A stretch of 64,000 bases of DNA from Mesorhizobium sp. J8 (lineage in GTDB: Bacteria; Pseudomonadota; Alphaproteobacteria; Rhizobiales; Rhizobiaceae): NCBI RefSeq assembly GCF_016591715.1, contig NZ_AP024109.1, forward strand, positions 434,001 through 498,000. The letters run 5' to 3'. Shown piece after piece: positions 26,230 through 33,893 of the stretch. Each line of letters opens with the position of its first letter. Positions within the stretch are counted from its first letter, which is position 1. The notes beneath the pieces were generated by a model, which saw only the letters and a program-made list of their open reading frames with translations, was not told the DNA's origin and made no database searches. The position numbers were made by a program, and so were the translations under genes.

Positions 26230-27636
26230 TCACACCTCGTGCAGGTAGAGATGGTAATCCAATTCGCTGACGGTGCGGGCGACGCGCAAATATTCGGCCT
26301 GCTTGATCGCCACGAAGGTCCGGTGCAGGTCGGGGCCGAGCGCCGACTTCAGGAAATCGGAGCCCTTGGCCGCTTCGATCGCGGCGCGCCAGTCGGCCGG
26401 CATGGTCGATTTTTCGGTCGCCTGTTCGTAGCCGTTGCCGGTCGTTTCGGGGCCGGGATCCAGACCTTCATCCAGGCCTTTGACGATGCCCGCCAGCACC
26501 GTCGCCGCCACCAGATAGGGATTGGCGTCGACGCCGGACGGCCGGTGCTCGATGCGGCGGTTCCTGGCGTCACCCGCCGGCACGCGCAGCGCCACCGAAC
26601 GGTTGTTGACACCCCAGGTCGGCGCCACCGGCGCGTAGGATTGCGAGACGAAACGGCGCCATGAATTGGCGTGCGGCGCAAACACCAGCATCGATTCCGC
26701 CATGGCGTGGATCAGCCCGCCAAGCGCGTTGAGCAGCCTGGGCGACCATTTCTCGCCGGTGGCCTCGGTGAAGACGTTGCGGCCGGCATCGTCCTGCAGC
26801 GAGACGTGGAAATGCATGCCGGAGCCCGCATAGGCCTCGATGGGCTTGGCCATGAAACAGGCGGTGACGCCGTGCCGGCGCGCCTGCGCCCTGACCAGCC
26901 GCTTCAGCATGACGAGGTCGTCGGCCGCCCGCATCACGTCCTTGCGGTAGTTCAGCGTCAGCTCGTACTGGCCGGGCGCGTATTCCGAAATGACGGTCTC
27001 GGCCGGAATGCCCTGCGCCTTGGCCGCGGCATAAATGTCGGAAAGCAGCGGCTCCATACCATGCAGATGGTCGACCGAATAGACTTCTGTCTTGGCCGAG
27101 CGTCGGCCGTCGAGCACCGCGCGTGCGGGCTGCACCTTGCCATCCGCGTCGCGCTCGTTGGACAGCAGGAAAAATTCCAGCTCGAAGGCGCCGGCCGGAT
27201 GCAGGCCGCGCGCCGCAAGCAGTTCCACCTGCCTTGCCAGCACGAGCCGCGGGTCGGAGGTCATCGGCTGGCCGTCGAGGTGGTACATCGACATCAGCAC
27301 CTGGCCGCGCGCCGGGTTGGTGCCGAAGAGCGGCGCCAGAGTGCCCGGGATCGGCCATGCCCTGAGATCGCCGTCGCCGGTGTCCCACACCAGCCCGGTC
27401 TCGTGCACGTCCTCGCCCGTGATGTCGAGGCCGAGGATCGAGATCGGCAGGTGCCGGCCGTTCTCGAAAATGCCCATCAACTCGTGCCGGCGCACGATCT
27501 TGCCGCGGCCGATGCCGTTGGCGTCGGTGAGCACGATGTCGAACGCCTCTATGTCGGGATGGGCGTCGAGAAAGGCTTTTGCCTCGGCGGGCGTCGAGCC
27601 TGAAGGAGACGTGTTTACGGCGTTCGGATTGTCCAT
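26230..27636 (-). CDS. Glutamine-synthetase-family ligase (gamma-glutamylpolyamine/amine synthetase-like)
   Basis: This 468-residue protein has the glutamine synthetase fold. The N-terminal beta-grasp part holds DIVLTDANGIGRGKIVRR near 33. The catalytic part has AFELEFFLL near 148, SEYAPGQYELTL near 213 and AGSGMHFHVSL near 272. Then come NSWRRFV near 325, VNNRSVALRVP and RIEHRPSGVDANPYL near 365. It resembles PuuA/GlnT-type ligases rather than nitrogen-assimilating GlnA, and lacks the GlnA adenylylation-site context. It follows the aminotransferase gene by 11 bp, so the two likely share an amine or amino-acid route. The upstream extension of the frame is ignored. Confidence 0.87.
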   Translation of the reverse strand: MDNPNAVNTSPSGSTPAEAKAFLDAHPDIEAFDIVLTDANGIGRGKIVRRHELMGIFENGRHLPISILGLDITGEDVHETGLVWDTGDGDLRAWPIPGTLAPLFGTNPARGQVLMSMYHLDGQPMTSDPRLVLARQVELLAARGLHPAGAFELEFFLLSNERDADGKVQPARAVLDGRRSAKTEVYSVDHLHGMEPLLSDIYAAAKAQGIPAETVISEYAPGQYELTLNYRKDVMRAADDLVMLKRLVRAQARRHGVTACFMAKPIEAYAGSGMHFHVSLQDDAGRNVFTEATGEKWSPRLLNALGGLIHAMAESMLVFAPHANSWRRFVSQSYAPVAPTWGVNNRSVALRVPAGDARNRRIEHRPSGVDANPYLVAATVLAGIVKGLDEGLDPGPETTGNGYEQATEKSTMPADWRAAIEAAKGSDFLKSALGPDLHRTFVAIKQAEYLRVARTVSELDYHLYLHEV

Positions 27637-27647
27637 GGCCGCTTTTC

Positions 27648-29030
27648 TCACGCCGCAAGCTTGCCGGCAACCGCGGCGAAGGCGGCGATCAGCCGGCTTA
27701 CCTGCGCGGACGTTGTCACCGGCGAGATCAGCATCATGTTGTGGAACGGCGCGATCAGCACGCCGCGATTGACGAGCGCCACATGGATGGCGGCTTCGAG
27801 CTCCGGCGCATGCGCCTTCTCGGCCTCGCCGCCATTGTGCAACGGTCCCGGCGCGCAGATGAATTCGACACGCGCGCCGACCCGCGCCACATGCCAAGGC
27901 AACTTGTTTCGCTGGATCACGGCGGAGAGCCCCGCATCGAGCCGGCGCGCCAGCCGCTCCATATGGGCGTAGGCTTCATCCGTCATCACCTCTTCCAGCG
28001 TCGCGCGCATCGCCGCGAATTGCAGCGGATTGGCCGACAGCGTCGTGCCCATGCCGGAATAGCCGGGTTCCTTGGTCCGGTTGTAGGCGCCGTAACGCGT
28101 GGCGATCTCCTCGCTCATGCCCCAGATGCTTGCCGGCACGCCGCCCGCCACCGGCTTGCCCAGCACGAACAGGTCCGGCTCCAGCCCGTGTTCGCGGATA
28201 TAGCCGCCGGGGCCGGTGGAGATGGTGTGCGTCTCGTCGATCAGGAGCAGCGTGCCGGCCGCACGGGTCAGCCGCCGCAGCGCGTCGTGGAAGCCCGGTT
28301 CCGGCAGCACCATGCAGGAATTGGTCAGCACCGGCTCGGTGATGACGCAGGCGACATCGCGGTCCGCAAGCGCCGCTTCCAAGGCAGGGATGTCGTTGAA
28401 CTCGACGACCTTGGTCGCCCGCGTGAGATCGCGGAATTCGCCGGCCAATCCAGGCCGGTTGACCGGCTTGCCGTCGATCAGCCGCACCATCGTCTCGTCG
28501 ACCGAGCCGTGATAGCAGCCGTTGAAGACCAGGATCTTCTCGCGCCCGGTCACGGCGCGGGCGACGCGCAGCGCGAAGCGGTTGGCGTCGGTGGCGGTGG
28601 TGGCGATCTGCCAATAGGGCAGGCCGAAGCGCTGCTGCAGAAGCGGGCCGATCGCCAGCGCGTCCTCGCTGGGCAGCATGTAGGTCAGGCCGCGCGCGGC
28701 CTGCCGGCGGATGGCGCGCGCGACCGCCGGCGGCGAATGGCCGAGCATCGAGCCGGTGTCGCCAAGGCAGAAATCGTCGAGCCTGTTGCCGTCGATATCG
28801 GTGATGGTGGCGCCTTTGGCGCCGTCGACCAGGATCGGAAACGGCGTCGGCCAGTCGGTCATCCAATGCATCGGCACGCCGCCGAGGAAGCCGGCGATGC
28901 CGTTGCCAAGCTTCGCCTCGGATTTCGGCCGCGCCTTGCGGAAGGCAGCCACCTCCGCCTCGCGCAGCTCGGCGATGCGGGCGATGTCGATGCCGCCGAT
29001 GGAATTCCTGGAACTGTCCGATGCCTGCAT
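27648..29030 (-). CDS. Class III PLP-dependent aminotransferase
   Basis: This 460-residue fold-type I aminotransferase resembles glutamate-1-semialdehyde aminomutase and ornithine/GABA transaminases. FNGCYHGSVDE lies near 155, the cofactor Asp is in LLLIDETHT near 260, and the Schiff-base Lys is in FVLGKPVAGGVP near 290. The ATG at 29030 has GAGGGG 6 nt upstream. The longer frame would run through the octamer array and is rejected. It is the first gene of a pair with the GS-like ligase. Substrate unknown; polyamine or omega-amino-acid degradation is plausible. Confidence 0.88.
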   Translation of the reverse strand: MQASDSSRNSIGGIDIARIAELREAEVAAFRKARPKSEAKLGNGIAGFLGGVPMHWMTDWPTPFPILVDGAKGATITDIDGNRLDDFCLGDTGSMLGHSPPAVARAIRRQAARGLTYMLPSEDALAIGPLLQQRFGLPYWQIATTATDANRFALRVARAVTGREKILVFNGCYHGSVDETMVRLIDGKPVNRPGLAGEFRDLTRATKVVEFNDIPALEAALADRDVACVITEPVLTNSCMVLPEPGFHDALRRLTRAAGTLLLIDETHTISTGPGGYIREHGLEPDLFVLGKPVAGGVPASIWGMSEEIATRYGAYNRTKEPGYSGMGTTLSANPLQFAAMRATLEEVMTDEAYAHMERLARRLDAGLSAVIQRNKLPWHVARVGARVEFICAPGPLHNGGEAEKAHAPELEAAIHVALVNRGVLIAPFHNMMLISPVTTSAQVSRLIAAFAAVAGKLAA

Positions 29031-29116
29031 GAATGCCCCTCTGTTTCGCGCGGCACTCTGCCCATCGCTTGGCAAAACTGCAATTGGCCGTGGTGGGGGC
29101 GGGCGTTGGCTCAGGG

Positions 29117-29212
29117 AGTAGGGGAGTAGGGGAGTAGGGGAGTAGGGCAGTAGGGCAGTAGGGCAGTAGGGCAGTAGGGCAGTAGGGCAGTAGGGCAGTA
29201 GGGCAGTAGGGG
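29117..29212. repeat. Octanucleotide tandem array, 12 copies of AGTAGGG(G/C)
   Basis: Twelve perfect head-to-tail 8-bp units run from 29117 to 29212: three AGTAGGGG, eight AGTAGGGC, one AGTAGGGG. The AGTAGGGC unit is a rotation of AGGGCAGT, the octamer of the hypervariable HOOF-print loci of Brucella, a relative in the same order. Four degenerate units in opposite orientation follow at 29236-29267 and reach the stop codon of the WD40 gene. The array sits in the gap between the WD40 stop and the aminotransferase start, and copy number probably varies between strains. Confidence 0.95.
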
Positions 29213-29265
29213 AGGTGCTCGACCGCTGTCTCCCCACTCCCTTACTGCCTTACTCTCCTATTCCC

Positions 29266-30240
29266 CTAGGCAGTGATATCGATCACGCCGCAGTCGCCGG
29301 CGGCACTTCCGAATACGATGCGGCGCTCGTCCTTGTCCCACATCATCGAGGTGATGGCGCCCTTGCCGGGACGGCGCAGCAGCACTTCCTTGGCGTCGGC
29401 GAAGCGCGCCGCGATCACCATGCCGTCCTCATAGCCGATGGCGGTGACCTCCTGGCTCGGATGGCAGGCGACACAGGTCACCATGGTGTTGCCGCGTGTG
29501 CCGAGCTCCAGCGGCGCCTTGCCCATGGGGCCATCCTTGGCTTGGAACGGCCAGACGATCGCCGCCGGCGCGCCCGAGCTCGCCAGCCATTTGCCCTTCA
29601 CGCTCCAGGACAGGCTCTTCACCTTGCCGGGATAGCCCGACATGCGCATGTGCTTGCCGTCGGCGAGCTTCCAGCCATGCAGCGCGTTTTCCTGCATGGT
29701 GGTGACGAGGAAGGCGCCGTCCGGCGAAAAGGTGATGCCGGTATGGGCGCCGGCCCATTCGAGCTCCACCGGCTTGCCTTCGGCGGCCGGGAAATGCAGC
29801 GTTGCGCCATTGTAGCGGGCAACGCCGAACCGCATGCCCTTGGGCGAGAAGGCCAGCCCCTCCACAGAGCGCGGATGCGCGAATTCCTTGATCTTGCCGT
29901 CGGCGAAACGCACGAAGGCGGTCTTGCCGGAGGCATAGGCGATCGCGCCCTGCGGTCCGGTGGCGACGCTGGTCACCCATTTTCTGCCGGCGCTTGCGAG
30001 TTCGCTCACCTCGCCGCCGGCCTTCACGGCAAACACCTTGCCGTCCTCGCCGCCGGTGACCAGCCGGTCGTTGGCCGCGTCATGAAAGGCGGCAAGCAGG
30101 CCGTCATTAGCCTGCACCGTCTTCTGCCCATTGTCCAAGCGATGGATCGCGCCGTCGGCCAAGGCGAAATGCGGCACGTCGTTGAGGAAGGCGGCGGCCA
30201 CGCAATGGCCTTCGAGATCAAGCGGGGCGACTGTGGGCAT
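29266..30240 (-). CDS. WD40-repeat beta-propeller protein
   Basis: This 324-residue protein is built of repeated beta-propeller blades (for example LVTGGEDGKVFAV, VEGLAFSPKGMRFGVA, TGITFSPDGAFLVTT, VKSLSWSVKGKWLASS, ITSMMWDKDERRIVFGSA). Each ends in the S/G-D or hydrophobic strand pattern of WD40 units, giving about six to seven blades. No signal peptide is seen. The ATG at 30240 is used; the upstream frame crosses a palindromic repeat. It lies downstream of the CobW-type metallochaperone on the same strand, separated by that repeat, which may link it to metal handling. Function unknown. Confidence 0.85.
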   Translation of the reverse strand: MPTVAPLDLEGHCVAAAFLNDVPHFALADGAIHRLDNGQKTVQANDGLLAAFHDAANDRLVTGGEDGKVFAVKAGGEVSELASAGRKWVTSVATGPQGAIAYASGKTAFVRFADGKIKEFAHPRSVEGLAFSPKGMRFGVARYNGATLHFPAAEGKPVELEWAGAHTGITFSPDGAFLVTTMQENALHGWKLADGKHMRMSGYPGKVKSLSWSVKGKWLASSGAPAAIVWPFQAKDGPMGKAPLELGTRGNTMVTCVACHPSQEVTAIGYEDGMVIAARFADAKEVLLRRPGKGAITSMMWDKDERRIVFGSAAGDCGVIDITA

Positions 30241-30287
30241 GCAAACGGTCCGTTCGAGATTAGCCAGCGCGGCCAGGTGCGACCTTG

Positions 30288-30434
30288 CCTTCTCCCTTTG
30301 TGGGAGAAGGTGGATCGGCGCGCAATGCCGAGACGGTTGAGGGGGTGGGTGACGGATCGCCGTCATCGCCGAGCTGCAGCACCCCTCATCCGACCTCGCT
30401 TCGCGAGGCCACCTTCTCCCACAAGGGAAGAAGG
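30288..30434. repeat. Large intergenic palindrome, RIME-like mosaic element
   Basis: The outer arms are 30288-30313 and 30409-30434, near-perfect inverted copies that each also fold on themselves (CCTTCTCCC with GGGAGAAGG). A central hairpin CCTCGC...GCGAGG lies near 30394-30408. The total is about 147 bp between the WD40 and CobW genes. Structure and location fit the large palindromic intergenic elements (RIME) described in rhizobia. A partial relative is at 40446-40467. Confidence 0.7.
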
Positions 30435-30470
30435 AAGAACGGGCAGCGCTAGCGCTTGAAAGTCAGGAAA

Positions 30471-31511
30471 TCAAGCCGCCTGGCAGGCCTCGAAGCTCTT
30501 CCTGAGCCGCTCCGCATCGAGATCGCGGCCGATGAAGACCAGCCGGCTCTCGTGCTTCTCGCCGTCCTTCCAGGGACGCTGGTGGTCGCCCTCGAGGATC
30601 ATGTGCACGCCCTGCAGCACATAGCGATCCTCGTCGCCCTTGAGCGCGATGATGCCTTTCAGCCGCAGGATGTTCGGCCCTTCCATCTGGGTGACCTTCT
30701 CGATCCAGGGGAAGAACTTCTTCGGGTCCATCTCGCCGCCGCGCAGCGACACCGACTTTACCGTCACATCATGGATGTCGGAAGCATGATGGTGATGGTG
30801 ATCGTGCCCATCATGATCGTGGTGGTCGTGATCATGGTCGTGATGATCGTGGTCGTGCGCGTCGAGGAAATGCGGATCGTTTTCCAGCGCGCGCGACAGG
30901 TCGAAGGCGCCGCGGTCGAGCACTTCGTTAAGCGCAACGCCCGAGCGCTGCGTGCGATGGATCTTTGCCGCCGGATTGATGGCGCGGACCGTCGCTTCGA
31001 CCTTTTCCAGCTCTTCAGGCGTGACGAGGTCGGTCTTGTTCAGCACCACAACGTCGGCGAAGGCGATCTGGTCCTCGGCTTCTTTGGAATCCTTCAAGCG
31101 CAGCGGCAGATGCTTGGCGTCGACCAGCGCCACCACGGCATCGAGCTTGGTCTTGGTGCGCACGTCGTCATCCATGAAGAAAGTCTGCGCCACCGGCACT
31201 GGATCGGCGAGCCCCGTAGTCTCGACGACGATGGCGTCGAAGCGGCCGGGCCGGCGCATCAGGCCTTCGACGACACGGATCAGGTCGCCGCGCACCGTGC
31301 AGCACACGCAGCCATTGTTCATCTCGTAGATTTCCTCGTCGGATTCGACGATCAGGTCGTTGTCGATGCCGATCTCGCCGAACTCGTTGACGATGACGGC
31401 ATAGCGCTTGCCGTGGTTCTCCGACAGGATGCGGTTGAGCAGCGTCGTCTTGCCCGCGCCGAGATAGCCGGTGAGAACGGTTACGGGGATTTGCGTCTGT
31501 GCATCGCTCAT
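30471..31511 (-). CDS. CobW/COG0523-family GTPase, probable zinc metallochaperone
   Basis: This 346-residue G3E GTPase has the P-loop GYLGAGKT (15-22), the metal-binding CVCC (68-71), ETTGLADP near 99 and the NKTD guanine-specificity motif near 157. A very His/Asp-rich linker at about 218-245 (HDHDHHDHDHDHH and similar) suggests metal storage or delivery. The C-terminal CobW domain follows. Members of this subgroup are often induced by zinc starvation. A 12-bp tandem repeat lies right before the start, and the WD40 gene is downstream. The partner enzyme is unknown. Confidence 0.9.
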   Translation of the reverse strand: MSDAQTQIPVTVLTGYLGAGKTTLLNRILSENHGKRYAVIVNEFGEIGIDNDLIVESDEEIYEMNNGCVCCTVRGDLIRVVEGLMRRPGRFDAIVVETTGLADPVPVAQTFFMDDDVRTKTKLDAVVALVDAKHLPLRLKDSKEAEDQIAFADVVVLNKTDLVTPEELEKVEATVRAINPAAKIHRTQRSGVALNEVLDRGAFDLSRALENDPHFLDAHDHDHHDHDHDHHDHDGHDHHHHHASDIHDVTVKSVSLRGGEMDPKKFFPWIEKVTQMEGPNILRLKGIIALKGDEDRYVLQGVHMILEGDHQRPWKDGEKHESRLVFIGRDLDAERLRKSFEACQAA

Positions 31512-31883
31512 GGTTTGCCTCGAAAATCTTGGCGAAAATCTTGGATTGTCGGCCTCATATAGGATGTGGGGGCGGCTTTTGCACGCCTCAAACCGATAGG
31601 CCAGCCATCCGTTTGCCTCGGCAGCCGGACCGGGACGGAAAATTGGTGTCGAGGGTGGAACTTGGCAGGGCTCCTGCGGCAGCCGCGCCAAGCCGCTGTG
31701 AATCGCGCCGGTTCAAAAGTCGTTTGTCATCTAACTGAAATAAACATCTGGCATCACCTGCGCGGGCACCGCAATGCTTGCCGGCAAAGCGTTCCGCAAG
31801 CCGGATTCTTAGAGATCGTCATTTGCCAACCATCGGGCAGCCTCTATGCTGGCCGTGCCGGTTGGGCCGAAGAGGGAATGGCC
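31512..31883. other. Divergent intergenic region between the CobW-type GTPase and MarR genes
   Basis: This 372-bp region has no credible gene. It holds a tandem 12-mer at 31521-31544, then unremarkable GC-rich sequence, and then two shorter A/T-richer patches near 31715-31755 and 31805-31835 that could carry promoters. GAGGGA at 31872-31877 is the ribosome site for the MarR gene. No clear Zur-box palindrome was found by eye. Confidence 0.5.
31521..31544. repeat. Perfect 12-bp tandem repeat CGAAAATCTTGG x2
   Basis: CGAAAATCTTGG occurs twice without spacing at 31521-31532 and 31533-31544, 9 to 33 bp upstream of the GTPase start codon (31511). Its position over the leader suggests an operator or a recent slippage duplication. 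Confidence 0.6.
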
Positions 31884-32357
31884 ATGGCCAAGGCGGACAA
31901 GACAGCGACAATGAGCCGGCTGCATTCGGCGGCGAGGTTGGCGCGCACGGCGCTCGCGGCGCGGCTTCTGGCGCATGGTTTCTATGCCGGCCAGGACCAG
32001 ATCATGCTGGCGCTCGACCGCGAGGACGGCCAGACCCCCGGCAACCTCGCCGGCAAGCTCGGCGTGCGGCCGCCGACCATCACCAAGACGATCAACCGGC
32101 TGCAGGCGCAGGGTTTCCTCGAAAAGCGCGCCTCCAACGCCGACGCCCGCCAGGCCCATATCTTCCTGACCGAGTCCGGCCGCGAAACCATTCGCGCCAT
32201 CGAGAAGTCGGTCAAGAAGACCGAGAAGCAGGCGCTGAGGGGCCTCGACAAGAAGGACCAGAAGGCGCTGTTCAAGCTGCTCGCCCGCATCGAGGCGAAT
32301 TTGTCGAACGAAGATCTGGTCCTGATCGACGACGACGCGGAGATGGACGAAGCGTAA
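31884..32357 (+). CDS. MarR-family transcriptional regulator
   Basis: This 157-residue winged-helix regulator has the recognition region at about residues 55-80 (LAGKLGVRPPTITKTINRLQ), followed by the beta-wing (KRASNADARQAHIFLTESG) and dimerisation helices. The C-terminus is acidic. Two ATGs 6 nt apart are possible; the second (31884) is used because GAGGG lies about 7 nt upstream, while the first abuts it. It is transcribed alone and convergent with the AraC gene. The target is unknown. Confidence 0.88.
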   Translation: MAKADKTATMSRLHSAARLARTALAARLLAHGFYAGQDQIMLALDREDGQTPGNLAGKLGVRPPTITKTINRLQAQGFLEKRASNADARQAHIFLTESGRETIRAIEKSVKKTEKQALRGLDKKDQKALFKLLARIEANLSNEDLVLIDDDAEMDEA

Positions 32358-32363
32358 GCGCGA

Positions 32364-32457
32364 CGCGCAGCGTCGTCGCTCCACGCACCGCGTCAGCGTT
32401 GTGAGCCCGCCGCGCAGCGTCGTCGCTCCGCCCGACCCGTTAGCGTTGTAAGCGACG
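32364..32457. repeat. Imperfect 47-bp tandem duplication after the MarR gene
   Basis: Two units of 47 bp (32364-32410 and 32411-32457) share an identical first 19 bp (CGCGCAGCGTCGTCGCTCC) and a similar end (G-TAGCGTTGT-AG type). The second unit extends 18 bp into the 3' end of the AraC gene. The units can also fold through GCGTCGC/GCGACGC arms, so the region may end both convergent transcripts. Confidence 0.65.
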
Positions 32458-33321
32458 CTGACGCGCCGCGCTCACCAGCGTCGCCCAGCGCCCCGGCGTC
32501 ATGCCGAACGCCTTCTTGAAATGCCGGTTGAAATGGCTCTGGTCGCTGAAGCCGGCGCCGGCGGCGATTTCAGCCAGCGACTCGCCCTCGGCGATCATGC
32601 GCCGCGCTTTTTGCAGCCGGCGCATCAACAGGAAGCGATGCGGGCTGGTCGAATAGGTGGCGCGAAAATGGCGCGACAGCGCGTAGCGGTCGAGGCCGGT
32701 GACGGCCTCCAGCTCATCGGAATGCACTGCACGCTCGGCATTCTCTTCCAGATAGTCGCGCGCAAGCGTCGCCGCGCGCCAGGCGGTCTTGCTCGCTGAC
32801 TTTGCCGGCTTTCCCGCGTGGCGCCTCAGATGCTGCGCCAGTTGCGAGACGAAATCCGCCACGAACAGGTCGCCGAGCTCTTCGTCCAACGGCGCCAACG
32901 CCGAGAGCAGCGTGTCCCGCAGCGCCGGATCGTCGACCACCGCCTCACGCACGAAAGGCAGCGGCTCGCCGCCAAGGCAGTCGAGCAGCAGGGATGGCTC
33001 CAGGTAAAGGATCCTGTAGCGCAGCCCATCCTCCGTGCCGGCGCCGCCATCGTGCAATTCGTCCGGATGCAGCACGATCGCCTGGCCGGGCAGGCTGTGT
33101 TGCAGCGCGCCGCGATAATGGAAGCGCTGCACGCCGTTGAGTGTCACGCCGATGGCATAAGTGTCGTGCCGGTGCAGCTCGAAGGCGTTGCCGTGGAAGC
33201 GCGCCTCGATGCGTTCGAGGCCAAGCCCGCCCGGCGCCGGGACGATGCGATCGCCATTGGCCGCACCCGCGCACGAACGTTCAAGACCTTCCTTCGCTTC
33301 CGCGCCTAGAGCCTGCGCCAT
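32440..33321 (-). CDS. AraC-family transcriptional regulator
   Basis: This regulator of about 293 residues has an N-terminal cupin-like sensing domain (FHGNAFELHRHDTYAIGVTLNG region) and a C-terminal double helix-turn-helix. AraC signatures include LARDYLEENAERAVHSDELE, GLDRYALSRHFRATYSTSPHRFL and AGFSDQSHFNRHFKKAFG. The start at 33321 is preferred over 33348 because the latter overlaps the opposite gene and lacks a ribosome site. It is divergent from the DUF2000 gene and may control it and the EamA transporter. Confidence 0.88.
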   Translation of the reverse strand: MAQALGAEAKEGLERSCAGAANGDRIVPAPGGLGLERIEARFHGNAFELHRHDTYAIGVTLNGVQRFHYRGALQHSLPGQAIVLHPDELHDGGAGTEDGLRYRILYLEPSLLLDCLGGEPLPFVREAVVDDPALRDTLLSALAPLDEELGDLFVADFVSQLAQHLRRHAGKPAKSASKTAWRAATLARDYLEENAERAVHSDELEAVTGLDRYALSRHFRATYSTSPHRFLLMRRLQKARRMIAEGESLAEIAAGAGFSDQSHFNRHFKKAFGMTPGRWATLVSAARQRRLQR

Positions 33322-33366
33322 CGCCCTGTTCCGCCCGTCATGGGCCATCCCGGAGTCTCAATCTTG

Positions 33367-33774
33367 GTGTTCGATACGAAAATTGCAATTGTCCTGAGAG
33401 ACGATCTGCCGGTGTGGCAGAAGCTCAACGTCACCGCGTTCCTGACCAGCGGCATCGTCGCGCAGTTCCCCGAGATCATCGGCGAGCCCTATCGCGATCG
33501 CGCCGGCAACCTCTACAACCCGATGTCGATCCAGCCGGTCATCGTCCTGTCGGCCGACGTGGCGACGCTGGGCGCCATCCATCGCCGGGCCTTGGAGCGC
33601 GGCGTGACCACATCCGCCTATGTCGAGGAGATGTTTTCGACCGGCCACGACGTAGCCAACCGCGCGGTATTCGCCCAATTCGCGCCGGACGACGCCAAGA
33701 TCGTCGGCATCGCCTTACGCGCCGAAAAGAAGCTCGTCGACAAGATCACCAAGGGCGCCCGCATGCATGGCTGA
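33367..33774 (+). CDS. DUF2000-family protein
   Basis: This protein of about 135 residues fits DUF2000, a small family with a peptidyl-tRNA-hydrolase-like fold and no established function. Features are FDTKIAIVLRDDLPVWQKLNV at the N-terminus, the PMSIQPVIVLSA core and ALERGVTTSAYVEEMF near 80. The start is uncertain: GTG at 33367 or TTG at 33364, both downstream of GGAG, fit better than ATG 33340, which overlaps the divergent AraC gene. AraC and DUF2000 probably form one regulatory unit. Confidence 0.75.
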   Translation: MFDTKIAIVLRDDLPVWQKLNVTAFLTSGIVAQFPEIIGEPYRDRAGNLYNPMSIQPVIVLSADVATLGAIHRRALERGVTTSAYVEEMFSTGHDVANRAVFAQFAPDDAKIVGIALRAEKKLVDKITKGARMHG

Positions 33775-33893
33775 ACGGGCGGGCATTGTTGCAGCGGCCG
33801 CATTTGGTCCGGCCAAGCCGGACAATTGGCTTGCCGGCAAGCTTTGATTGCCGCAAAGGTGGGCCTCCGCCTCTGCTTTCTCTCGGCCCGAAT

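Noticed and set aside
29117..29212. CRISPR-like array
   Set aside because: Units are 8 bp head-to-tail without spacers, so it is a simple tandem repeat.
29031..29237. N-terminal extension of the aminotransferase through the octamer array
   Set aside because: It would encode a low-complexity repeat; GAGGGG before 29030 supports the shorter start.
31512..31883. Zur-box or riboswitch upstream of the CobW-type GTPase
   Set aside because: No dyad or structured leader matching a known class was found by eye; only the 12-bp tandem repeat is evident.
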